Shown piece by piece: positions 46,257 to 56,901 of a stretch of 64,000 nucleotides of DNA (positions are counted from its first letter, which is position 1; every line of letters starts with the position of its first letter). The DNA lies in assembly GCA_004352715.1 (NCBI GenBank), contig SCFE01000107.1, forward strand, positions 1,607,063 through 1,671,062, given 5' to 3'. The notes below the pieces were generated by a model that did not search any database, was not told the DNA's origin, and was given only the letters and a program-made list of their open reading frames with translations. Origin of the DNA: Hofstenia miamia (lineage: Eukaryota > Xenacoelomorpha > Acoela). The position numbers and the translations under genes were made by a program.

Positions 46257-46620
46257 TGGTTTCGCCTCTTTGAAATTTCGCCTCACTGCATTTTTGCCCC
46301 ATGTGGTTTCGCCCCTCCGATGTTTTGCCCCTTTTGTTATTTATTAAATATATATAAAATAAATTCGTAAATGATGTTAGCAAAATAGGATTTTGGGTTA
46401 GGGCTTAGGTATATAAAATAGTACAGAAATAAGGGTTTGGGTTAGGGTTTAAGTATAGGAAAATTTATTTCGGACTTCGGTTGGGGTTTAGGTTTATAAA
46501 ATAATAAAGAAATAAGCTTTTGGGTTAGGGCTTAGGTCAAATAGTATGGGGCAAAACATTGGAGGCGCGAAACCGCATGGGGCAAAAAAACAGTGGGTGA
46601 AATTCTAAAGGGGCGAAAAC
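46257..46620. repeat. Foldback element with TTAGGG-like spacer repeats
   Basis: Two arms of about 74 bases (46257-46331 and 46548-46620) are near-perfect inverses, sharing GCCCCATG-GGTTTCG, CCTCC-ATGTTTTGCCCC and GAAATTTC-CC blocks. The spacer holds three loose copies of a unit with GGTTAGGG followed by TATAAAATA (about 46390, 46435 and 46515). A partial extra arm precedes it (from about 46221). No coding potential; the minus-strand frame across it is a by-product of the repeats. Confidence 0.75.
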
Positions 46621-46728
46621 TCCGTAAATCAATATAATGACACTATTTGTTCTTTTAATACCCTTGATTGAAAATACATTTAAAGACATTCAACATCATT
46701 GATTGTTAGTTTTGTTGTGCAAGTGCTC

Positions 46729-47110
46729 CAGATATTTTGAAATCTGACAATTGGAGGTTTATCGTATGTTTTTGGAAATGACACTTTTCAATATTCTGTT
46801 CTAATGATGCAATTCTCTTCAGATATGCCATTTCCAAAAAATAACGATGTTCAAATGAATGTTTCTAAGTTAGTCTGATTCAAATATACATGGCCAACTG
46901 TTCCTTCCTTACCTATTATTTAAATTTGTTAATGAGCCTTAGAACGTAGACCTGCAAAAAGAAATAAAAAATGAGTCGACTTTCCTCAAACAATGTTCCA
47001 TGTCTTTAGCCATGATTGTAGGGTCTGATAATTGATCAAATGCTTCAGAAAAGCCAAATGTAATTAGGTGAGCCAATTCAGATCTTCAAATTATAATTTT
47101 ATAATATATA
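46729..47110 (-). pseudogene. Decayed second copy of exons 2-3 of the Cys-rich gene
   Basis: 46729-46860 aligns with the start of exon 3 (45021-45151): GACAATT-GAGGTTTATC, GACACTTTTCAA-ATTCTGTTC and CCATTTCCAA blocks. The acceptor region (46860-46915) and the end of exon 2 (46980-47060) follow in the same order. A five-base deletion near 46806 (relative to exon 3) shifts the frame and other indels follow, so it is not coding. This is a partial tandem duplication of the gene. Confidence 0.65.
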
Positions 47111-47119
47111 CTGTGGTAG

Positions 47120-48165
47120 GTTTGTACAACAGAAAACCGCTAAAATTTTAAAAGGAAGTGAGCAGAAATTTTGAATGCTTCCTTAACAGCTTGTGCACAT
47201 TGCGGTCTTTGAACATAGTGTAGAGCAATTTCATAGTTTTGAATTTTGAACTCTGTAATAGTGGCGCTAATCTTTTATAGAAGGCCTGGCCTGAAAGTAA
47301 AATTTCATTTATAGGTTGTGTTTTAAAAACCTCAAACTAAATTTTTTATAAAAATATTTGAGCGATTTATATTAACATTATTTTGGTTGGGGCGGGGTCA
47401 ATTAGCCCCACCATGCACTAATTGAGGTTGGCTGAAGGTCTTCCTAAAATTTTAGCTTTTCGCATTTTCACAAAGTTTAGGTTGATTATTTTCATCAAAA
47501 AAATTTCATAAAGGATTTGTTGGATTGAGGTCGAATTTTGGAAGATTTTGAATCTAACCTTTGCTTCCCCCTCTCTCCATAGGCCTATATTTTTTTTATT
47601 AGGGTTTGTCAGTGAGTGTATATGTTTATGAGGTATATTCCATTGATCATGATCGGAAAAAATCCTTTTGGGCTATTATTCAGCTTGCGTCAAGAATGTA
47701 AAGATTAATGTTCAAGATTACGACATGCAAAGTTATGGACTGAGTTGCTCATTAGAACAGAAAGCTATTTTACCAAACTACAACTATTTATGTATGTAAA
47801 AGCGCTCAACCCAAAGATTAAAAGTTGGATCAACTTTTAATTCAATATCAAAGAAAAAACAAATTTCACTAAGAAATATTACACTAACTGTTCTACTAAA
47901 AATGGAGAAGATTTTATTTGAATACTGTCTGACAAACTCTGAATGAGAAAGACAGTTTCATGTTCATCCCATCCTCAAACTAATTTTTTATTCATTCACC
48001 CATTGGTCTCATAGCATTTCAATGGGATTCTTAATTTTCAAGCTTCATTTATTGCTGCTTGGTTTCGTCTATATCGCCTATGTCATTTGCATGTATTATC
48101 GTTAACTTCACTCAGCATACTCATTATCATTATGATTGTAGAGAACCTAATCCATACATGATTGG
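47120..48165. other. AT-rich DNA, nothing recognised
   Basis: No open frame of note and no match to repeats elsewhere in the window. Confidence 0.4.
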
Positions 48166-48168
48166 GTA

Positions 48169-48169
48169 N

Positions 48170-48224
<55 letters not shown>
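48169..48224. repeat. (AT)n microsatellite, single N at 48170
   Basis: About 50 bases of TA repeat adjoining a one-base gap. Confidence 0.9.
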
Positions 48225-48229
<5 letters not shown>

Positions 48230-48681
48230 TCAGGGCTGCCATGGATCAAATATTTTCTGATCCATATCTATTCTAATTCACAAAAATTCACATGTATCGA
48301 GCCATTTAGGATCCATGTCCACAAGAAATGTGCACTAACGAAATATTCAAGAACGACAGAAAATATGCATGGTTTTCAATTAGTATAGGCTTGGAGAAGG
48401 GGTGTTTTAAGCAATTTCTTTTATTTTGATTAATATACGAAATTAGCCCTCATGGTGTAAGATTTGTACAAAAAATGGTGGCGCATTTATTTCATTGCGT
48501 GTTTTGGGATAGTTTACCTGAAAATTAACCAGGGTTGGTCGATTACATGCTTTTTATCTACAAAAAACAAACAAACAGTTTTTTATTGAAAAAAACGTGT
48601 TTTTTATGTTTTTTATTGTTTTTTATTGTTCTCAAAGAAAAAACTGTAATCGTTGAAAGAACTTAAACTAATTGAAGAAAA

Positions 48682-50767
48682 TTACATTTTTTTGTTCAAC
48701 TGTCGATATGTCATGCCGAGTGTTGAAAACTGGCGTTTGAGCCCTGCAGATGATCCAACAACAGACACGGGTGATGCTGCTATTTCGCAAAGTTTTTCAG
48801 AGGAACCTTGGCGTACTCCACTCTTCCACCAGGCTACTGAAGAGGTATCTTTGTAGCTCTCAGTGAATAGATCGGCTGTATATGGGACTTCTTGAGCAAT
48901 ATATGCAACAAGAGCCCCAGTAACTGATTCATCGATTGACTTGATACAATCTTTTGCTTTCTTCTTCAGCTCCATTGAATCCAAGTTCTTCCCACAAAAC
49001 CTATGATCCAGCAATTTCATTGCAGGAATGCAGTCTTGCAGGGCCATATCCACACGTTTGCAGAGAACCTGTTGGAAAGATGTCGGTACCTCTGACCTCA
49101 AGTCGTACCAGATTTCGAAGCATTCACTGATGACACAGTTATCACGTTGGAAATTGTTCAAAGCATTTTTGATTGGAAGTAAAACCTCAACCATATCCGC
49201 TGATGCTCTTTTGAGTAGTATGTCTTCCATGAATCTATAGACAGAATCTAATGATTTCAATGTTACGTTGACAATACAAGCAATATCCGAACAGTATTTT
49301 ACAAAAAACTCAAGTCTCTACAGGCAAGAGTGGACGAGGTATGTTCTTCTGCTTCATCAACCCAGATTCTGCATGGTGATTGCGGAGATGCTTCAGAACG
49401 CTGACTATCTTGTTTATACATGGTTTATAGTCAGTTGATGTTACGATATCTTTTGCTAACAAATTGGCAATATGTGCGTTGCATCCATAGCAATGCAAAA
49501 GATCACTTGGTGACTTAACTTCATTACGCATTGCCGCCATATTAGCAGCATTATCAGTTACAATTGACGTGAACTTGTATTTGAATTCTTCTTCCGCAAT
49601 GTTGATCTCTTTCTTCAAAAGCTCTTTAAGATAGTTTACGTCATGTGGACTTCCAGAGGTATCCACAGTATTAACCAAAAAACACTCACCCGGGCAACAT
49701 ACCGATACTCCAATGATAGGCTCATTTTGTGCAGTTGACCAACCGTCTTTTGCTATTGTAATGGTAGAGTTCTTCAATAAGGGTGACACCTTTTGTTTTT
49801 CCTGGTCGTAAACTTCATCCAGTAACACGCCACCCACACGCTTCCGAGACGGCACCTTCGCGGATGGGTTGAGCATTTTAAACAAAGTGTCCAGCTGCTT
49901 GTTTTCCGCATTCAGAAACGACGTGTTTGACAAAATGACATACCTCGTAAACTGGAGGTCGATTTGACGCTGCTTACTTGATCTGGTTGCTCGGATGTGC
50001 AGTGTACTTTGTTTCTTCATTCTTGCCGAACACATGACTGACGGTGTGCTTTCATTCGAGCAACCAATGCAACAAGATTATGATCGCATGTATTGCATTC
50101 AGCTCGTGGAGTCCCATCGTTCTTTCCNGCTATCAAAGCTGCATTCGAGAAATACGTTAGCCGTCATCTCCAAAATTGTGAATAGTAGTTTTTAAAATAT
50201 CTGTAAAATTTATAAACATAGAGTTTTTGTGATTGGCTAATTTCACTCTTTTAAAAAAATGCCTATATATGGAGATATTTTATATTAGTAGAAACACACA
50301 TCATGTATATAACCAAAATAAAGTGTTTTAGAACTCAAACTCTTTGAAAAAGNGCTATTGTAATGGTAGAGTTCTTCAATAAGGGTGACACCTTTTGTTT
50401 TTCCTGGTCGTAAACTTCATCCAGTAACACGCCACCCACACGCTTCCGAGACGGCACCTTCGCGGATGGGTTGAGCATTTTAAACAAAGTGTCCAGCTGC
50501 TTGTTTTCCGCATTCAGAAACGACGTGTTTGACAAAATGACATACCTCGTAAACTGGAGGTCGATTTGACGCTGCTTACTTGATCTGGTTGCTCGGATGT
50601 GCAGTGTACTTTGTTTCTTCATTCTTGCCGAACACATGACTGACGGTGTGCTTTCATTCGAGCAACCAATGCAACAAGATTATGATCGCATGTATTGCAT
50701 TCAGCTCGTGGAGTCCCATCGTTCTTTCCGTGAAAAAAGCCCAAATCGGGTCCTTATTTCGACCCAT
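48682..50767 (-). pseudogene. BED-finger hAT transposase, broken
   Basis: ATG at 50767 begins GRNKDPIWAFFTE, the start of a BED zinc finger. After a frameshift it continues with CNTCDHNLVALVARMKAH. The main domain (50035-49310) has KRVGGVLLDEVY, TIAKDGWST, holding the first catalytic Asp, FTSIVTDNAANM, holding the second, and CYGCNAHIANLLAKDI. The C-terminal part (49260-48682) is the hAT dimerisation region with VAWWKSG and SSAGLKRQFSTLG; the Glu usually before R-x-F-S is Lys here. A stop and a small deletion lie at 49261-49310, and the end after TYRQLNKKM is early. The region 50128-50729 repeats part of the frame through an assembly fault. Confidence 0.88.
49752..50729. repeat. Perfect 376-bp duplication with Ns at both joins (likely assembly artefact)
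   Basis: 49752-50127 and 50354-50729 appear identical; Ns stand at 50128 and 50353. The 224 bases between (50129-50352) are unrelated to the hAT and probably belong elsewhere. Collapsing one copy gives a normal hAT reading order. Confidence 0.9.
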
Positions 50768-50884
50768 TGCATCTGAAATAGAAGGAAAACTGAATTATTT
50801 AAAACAAACAATTGTTTGTTATGATTGTTTTAAAACGTTTTTATGCCCATGTATTAAAACAGGCCAACCCTGAAATTAACCTTT

Positions 50885-51550
50885 ATTTTTGATCCGGAAT
50901 GATATATTTTCTGACCAATTCCAGTGGATTTCCATGGATTGGATCGATCCATATCTAGATCCAGATTCAATAAACTCTCATATATAATAATTATCCTCAA
51001 GAATATGTTTTAAGCAATGCGCCGTGCTCCAAAATTATTATTAAATGTAAGAATGCATCTCAAAACTGAATTTGAGGGCTGAAAAAAGTAAAACATTGTT
51101 AATTTACAAAAATTAATAACCGTTTCACAAAAAGGAGACTTCCATTACCTCTAGTAGAGCATGGTTAGGGCTAAGGTTAGCAGTAGGGCTTAAGATCAGG
51201 AAGAGGTGGTGGCAAATCTTGCACAAGTAATTGTTATTGGTCGTATTATTCGTAAGTAATAATAATAAGTTATATTGTAAATTAATGGGAATCTATTTGA
51301 TTGAATAATCTGCATCTAATATAATTTGAGTTTGAAGTGCGAAATTGAATATTATTTAAAAGGATTGAATATGATCGATTATTTCCAAAAACTACAATTA
51401 GCACTGTGTTACAGACATTATATTTCCAATTCTGTCTGAAAAACCACCAGTTTTTTAAAATTTCTTCTTTCCAAATCTGCGCTGGTAAACAAATATTCGC
51501 GATAAGAAAGTGAAATTAATTTACTAATAGATCTATGTGAGTTAAAGACG
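50885..51550. other. AT-rich DNA, nothing recognised
   Basis: Intron of the minus-strand gene by the model given here. GATCCATATCTAG-type words near 50930 resemble the right flank of the microsatellite at 48231-48260, which hints at a further decayed element. Confidence 0.35.
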
Positions 51551-51561
51551 CCTTTACTTAC

Positions 51562-51736
51562 CAGGAGATTCGTATCCATTTTCCACACGAACTGGAAAAT
51601 AATGAATCAATGAACCGCCAAATAATTCAATCGTAGAAAAAATCTTTAAAATAAAAGTTATAAGACAAAGTCCTATACAGGATGTAGAAACAAAAAAAGC
51701 AAATGCCAGTTTTATCGCATCCTTGTAGCTTTCCAT
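51562..51736 (-). CDS. Probable first coding exon (signal anchor) of the Cys-rich membrane protein gene
   Basis: ATG at 51736-51734 in good context (GCAAAAATGG). It encodes MESYKDAIKLAFAFFVSTSC then IGLCLITFILKIF, a strong membrane helix at residues 7-33, then FGGSLIHYFPVRVENGYESP and a consensus donor CCTG/GTAAGT. The frame is open upstream of the ATG but without another Met. The phase (one base left over) fits exon 2 at 45483 and also exon 3. Same strand. The link to the downstream exons is inferred from strand, phase and order; the hAT, foldback and microsatellite lie in the intron. Alternatively it starts a different gene. Confidence 0.5.
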
Positions 51737-52264
51737 TTTTGCAGCAACTGACTTCAATTGACTTAAAGCGCTTATCCTATTGGTAGAAATAACACTACTC
51801 AGAAATTTGCTAGTTTCCAACTTTTTAAATATTTAGTATAACAATTCCTAATTTATTATATTTATCTATCTCTCTATTTATTATGAACTATACTTTTGCT
51901 AAGTCTTATGAAAGTTACAGTGTAATATACAATGTGTACAAAAGCAAATTATGTATCGATTGTATTCATCTGAAAGGTAGTTAGTCTTAAAAGTATCAGT
52001 TCAAATATCCCAATTCCTTTTCTTATAGAAAGATTGTGCTTAAATATGTTGATTTGGAATGACCAATGAGAGATATTCTGTTGTATCAGAACTCCGTCGA
52101 TCAATACTTCATTAATTTTTCGTATTATAGTATCCTAAGGTAGTCTATTATGTGCATGCCACGTATGATGCCATTTTAACAATGCATATATATATATATT
52201 AGTTGCAGCAGCAACGAAATTGGTAGAAAATTGTATTTAATAAAAAACTAATGTAATTGATGAT

Positions 52265-52450
52265 GTTTGAGTTTGAGAACCAATAAACAATAAAACGTTT
52301 AAAAGGCGTCTTAAAATGATGTAGAACAAGTTTAAACAACGTCTATAAGATGCTTAGAAATGGCACCAGTGTAAGGTGTAGAAGACCTGTATAAAATGTT
52401 TAGACACTGTGATAAAAATGGCTTAGACGACGTTTACAAGCACTTAGTAG
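52265..52450. repeat. Degenerate tandem repeat with ACGTTTA/GTCTTA words
   Basis: Units of about 20-24 bases of the pattern AACGTTTAAAAGGCGTCTTA recur with drift (AACGTCTATAAGATGCTTAG, GACGTTTACAAGCACTTAG). 51830-52265 has no other feature. Confidence 0.45.
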
Positions 52451-52748
52451 AACTTTTTTATTGAATAATCAAAAATTCGTAACTATTTTAAAACATATCT
52501 ACTATAAGCAGGCAAATTTGCATATTACACAGCATAAGCAATTCTACATACAACTACCACGCATGCACAGAATTTATAAATGGCAAACACAAAACTGTCA
52601 GCATTGACATTTCAATACAACAATAAAAATCAAAACTTTATGGATTTGAAATAACTGTCCTTTACCCAATATGCACTAGTTTATATACTTTAACAACGTG
52701 CAAATAATTTTGCGAATTATAAATTTATATTAAATATATTTATTCTAA

Positions 52749-52784
<36 letters not shown>

Positions 52785-54527
52785 TGTTGTGAAATCGGAT
52801 TTTTATGAACAAAATTTACAACTCAGAAATTTACTGCGTCGTAATAATCAACTTATCCTAATGAAAATTTTTAATACCCCAAAAGCTATCCAATTTCACC
52901 TACTATGTCTGACTTGCTAGATTATCCAAACTAGACCAGACTCGCAATTATAGAAATCTACTACGAATTACGATTTAAACCTAAACAGTCAATTAAAATA
53001 TAGTCTCAAAACTATATTAATGATTTCGAGATATCGACCAAATAACAAATCTGGCCAACTACCTTCAATAAATAATAAGTTACTACACTAATTTCGAGTA
53101 AAGTCAATGTGCGTTGTCATTCAATTGTTTCTCTTATATCCCTAATAAGTAGCTGAAATGTCGTGTGGTTTTATAAGCTTACTTCTAAGTAAAATTTTAA
53201 AAAGGTTTTGTCCTACACAAGTATTTGAGAAAAAATATTCCTAACTCGCTTTATAACTGATTTTGTTGTTTAATAGTATCACTAAAACCCAGTTATGATA
53301 AAAGAGCAAATTTACACTTCTCCTTACGCGCTAATAAAATTGGATGTAAACTTAAGAGAGAATGACTTTTATTTGTTTTCCTGCGTTCAAAGGATAATTC
53401 CTAGCTTAAGTAGCTATATCTAATTGCAATAATACTTTCAACTCTGTCAAAGGAAAACGAAATTTGTTAATTGTAGCTCTCAATGTAATATAATAGAATA
53501 CTTCAAACAATCAACGCGAGAAGAATTCCCTACGATTTTCCCTCTGCTTCTGGAAATCAATAAAACTATGACTTATAAATGGTGGAACGTTTTTCCTATA
53601 GTTATGTGTTGTAAATGCAAATTTAAAAGATAATTTACACTAAGAAAATTAGTTAAGATCAACAATAAATCATTCGCTAACTGATTTATTTTTACACTAA
53701 GGATATATTCATACAAATACCAATAAACAATACATCTAAATAACTAAGATAACTAAAAAGATTTGAGACCAATGAAAGTTTCGAATTTAAAAATCTAAAT
53801 CCAATTGCAAAATGTTTTACCTGGGATTGATTAACTCTGGATGACGGGAACAAACAACTGAAATCTTTCAATCTGTATCATAGAGAGAAAGTGTAACCAA
53901 AAATTCTAAGTGCAACTTCAAGACTATCTTTCACTCTGTAGAGAAGAGAGAAAGCGTAACCAAAAATTCTACGTGCAACTTCAAGACTATCTTTTGAGCA
54001 AGATAGTTTTTTTTCGAGAATTGACGTATTCTCTGTGTCTCTTTTCTCAATTTTTCTGAACCTTTTATACCCTCTATAATGAGATCATCTTCCGATTGGA
54101 TATTCATTCATTTCTCTAATTTTATCCCAAAAATAGCTGACATTTGAGTAAGCAAAACATTTTAATGTCGTACCAAACATTCCTTTTTTTCTTCTGAAGT
54201 AGGTACTATCTATGCCTCTGTTTCTTTGAAAATTACTTGATATTTACTTAAAAAGGTAACAAGCCTTTCTTTGTTTTCTTTGAAAGTTGCTTGATCTTAA
54301 CTTAAGAGGCCCTTTTAGCCGTTCTCTTACATGACATTAACACTTATAAACAGAACATTTTCTTTTTAGTTGCGGCAAAAACAGCTTTAAGTAGGGAACG
54401 GCTCTAATTTTTTTACAAATTAGAATTTAGAAATTTTTTGTTAAAATAAATTTAAATTTTAGAATTTAAAATTTTCCAAACAGTTTTGAAGTTACGAATT
54501 TTTTTTTAAAATTCCATTTTCATCACA
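52785..54527 (-). mobile_element. Solo LTR of a second family (LTR G), 1743 bp
   Basis: Bounded by TGTTGTGAAATC and TTTTCATCACA (TG...CA ends) with ATAT on both sides (52781-52784 and 54528-54531), inside a TA microsatellite. It aligns in reverse with 60085-61768. On the minus strand it carries a TATA box (GGGTATAAAAGG, 54069-54061 core), so transcription from the LTR would run leftwards. No internal retrotransposon coding is next to it. Confidence 0.82.
54061..54069 (-). promoter_or_regulatory. TATA box within LTR G
   Basis: TATAAAAGG on the minus strand. The equivalent site in the other copy is TATAAAA at 60544-60550. Position within the LTR fits a U3 promoter. Motif-based only. Confidence 0.4.
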
Positions 54528-54536
54528 ATATATATA

Positions 54537-54566
54537 CAGTACTGGCCAAAAGTTTGGGAACAGTAA
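54537..54566. mobile_element. Isolated end of a Tc1-like element
   Basis: CAGTACTGGCCAAAAGTTTG after TA, identical to the left end at 37454, then diverging after about 28 bases. No matching right end was seen. Either a truncated copy or a related short element. Confidence 0.7.
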
Positions 54567-54849
54567 CCTGTCTAAAGCGTGTTTTATGCTATTACCTGGA
54601 AACTTCGTAAGGCTAATACAACTACTTCGTACAACAATCACTAATTGAACTCCATTTAGATCTACAGCTAGATGTTATCAGGCTTGAAACCAACGCCAAG
54701 CAATGCAATACAAGGAAAAACAAAGATGGTTAATGATCACCAGTTGCCATGGAGCTGGTGGTGAATCACAAACAAGCTTCAGTGCAAATGAATGTTCTTA
54801 GTGCGTGGTATTTGGAATTCCTAATTGATTTAGTGCATTGATTGTTCTT

Positions 54850-55010
54850 GTTATTGTTTAAATTTGTAATAAATGAATATTCGCTTCAGCTTATTATAGA
54901 TCTTACATATACATAGCCTTAAATATAAATATAGATATATGACCCCTGTGTACATGTGAACAATCAATGTCGCCTGTAGAAACAAAGCTCTTAAACCAGG
55001 TTTTCCCAAC
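54850..55010 (-). repeat. Family F repeat fragment
   Basis: On the minus strand it has CTACAGGCGACATTGATTG, TTCACATGTACACAGGG, then ATGTATATGTAAGATCTATA, matching the right block of family F at 8941-9025 and 16826-16905. Confidence 0.5.
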
Positions 55011-56830
55011 CTTTTCCGATGTGGACATGACATCAAAAACAACTTCTCATAATGATGGTGTTGCCACCTCGCTTTGCATTATTGTTTTCAAATAATTTTC
55101 ATGAAGATCGTGTTATTTGGCTTGGATTTTGACTCCTTTTACTCCAGGTTCTCTAGATTTTTACATGTTGACTATTACTTTTGTGGGCATTTTTAAAGAA
55201 AGTGTTTATCATCATTTTAAACCATAGTCATGGAAGCTTTGAGAGAGAAAATCAAAACTGAGATTCAATTAATAAGAATTGATGAAATTTTGAGAGCAGT
55301 GGGAAAACTTACCTCATCATTGTGAAGTTATCTTGGAGGGATTTATCCTAGAAATATTATAATTCCCATGTGTATCTGTCGTTATGGTGTATTTTGTTAT
55401 ATCAAATTTGAACAATTTGTTTTGTGTCGGGGGGAAGGGGACAAGTCTTCCCATGGTCAAGTCATTGGTCTACTGATTTAATCTTTTACTGGAAATGAAG
55501 TCATAATATACATAAGTACGATAATTTTATCAACACAGTATCAAAAGAGGGCTTATATTTTATGTACTATTTTGTAATTTCTGCTGGAAATGAAGTTTAG
55601 ACTTTCATGAAATACATATTCAGAAATCGATATATAGAATAGATAGAAAATTCCTATTACTTAATAGGTTTAATGTAATTCAGACAAATGGATTTAAAAA
55701 TTAGCATCTTCAAACAACGACAAACAATCATGCTCCTTTAGAGCCCGTATACCGGATCCGTGCTCGTACTAGAGAAGCCCGTACCTGTACGCCTTTGTTC
55801 ATGCCCATGAAGGGCCCTACCCCAGGTTATAAGGATGAACAACATGCCAATCACTAAATTCCTTTAAATGCATCGGATATATTAAATGAATATAATTGAT
55901 TCAGAGTCAATTGGTATCAAAATCAAAATTCATTCAACCAATTTTTTTAGTGAGGGGGCCAGCGGGGTGGCCATTATATCTCAAGCGGGGGCCTTCCCTC
56001 CCCTGGCCTCCCAGTCTGTACGCCACTGGTTAAATGTTTACATAATTCTTTACATATGCGCTTGTTTATGAGTGATAAATTAACTATTCAATACACATTC
56101 GTGAGCTTAGAGTATGAGGCCTATTTAATACATCATCCAAAATGTTCGCCTGTCACCTAGAGTTGAAATGTAATTATAGCGACTCCACTTAGTAATTTTT
56201 GTACATGTATATGCAATGCAATTTACACAGAAACCTCTTTTGACTATTAGTCAAAATATTTGACTAATAGGCAAAATAATGCAAAACCGCAATTTTCACT
56301 ATAGTCAAAAGACTAATCGTGTGGCACCCGCTTTACGCAACATCATTACTAAATTAGCTTTAGCGATTTCGTCTTCATCTTTTGTCAAACAATTTGACAA
56401 CAACTCCTATTTCGTACTGCACTTAAAATTGTTTTACATAAGTTTATTGATAATTGTGTTATTACAAAAAATTCAATATAATTAAATCACAGTTTGTTAA
56501 TAGTCTTAGTTTCTTCTTATTTTATTTCTTTGTTATCAACAAATTATGCGTTATGCCACATCATACCTTCATTGCAGAGAGATCAGGCATCAAACTAAAA
56601 TTTAGAAAAATATGAATTTCACATTTGATGCTATATTTTGATTACATTAAAATATTAATGACTAAATATGATTATATACCATATAAAAAGTGGCCTAAAT
56701 TATGTAGAATCAACACACTTCAAGGATTGACCATAAATAGCTTTTATTATCACTCTTTGTAGAGTACAACCGGGATTTCTTACCTAGTAGTCGATTCCAA
56801 CTATATATTACTGCTCAGTTAATTAAACTA
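55011..56830. other. AT-rich DNA, mostly unrecognised
   Basis: A TTTTCCCAACCTTTTCC word near 55000 and TACGCCACTGG at about 56019-56029 recall ends of small hAT-like elements, but no partner ends or target duplications were found. No supported gene. Confidence 0.35.
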
Positions 56831-56901
56831 TGTCTTGTGCAATACTTTATTATGACATTAGAAGACTTTAACCAAGTTCTCTTTAGGAGCAGAAGATCTT
56901 A

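Larger units (their letters stand above)
48530..50872 (-). mobile_element. hAT transposon with 8-bp target duplications
   Basis: Left end CAGGGTTGGTC (48530) and right end GGCCAACCCTG (ending 50872) are inverted repeats. AAATTAAC flanks both sides (48522-48529 and 50873-50880), the 8-bp duplication typical of hAT. The listed length of 2343 bp includes an apparent 602-bp assembly duplication, so the true element is probably about 1741 bp. It lies in the first intron of the minus-strand Cys-rich gene. Confidence 0.93.

Noticed and set aside
46186-46383. 65-codon frame with GRTTWGR-type repeats
   Set aside because: Product of the foldback arms; no other support.
46380-46545. TTAGGG-like words as an internal telomere
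   Set aside because: Only three loose units within a foldback spacer; no perfect array.
48231-48260. CAGGGCTGCCATGGATC as a second hAT end
   Set aside because: No inverted partner or 8-bp duplication found.
56019-56029. TACGCCACTGG as the end of a small hAT-like element
   Set aside because: No matching left end upstream.
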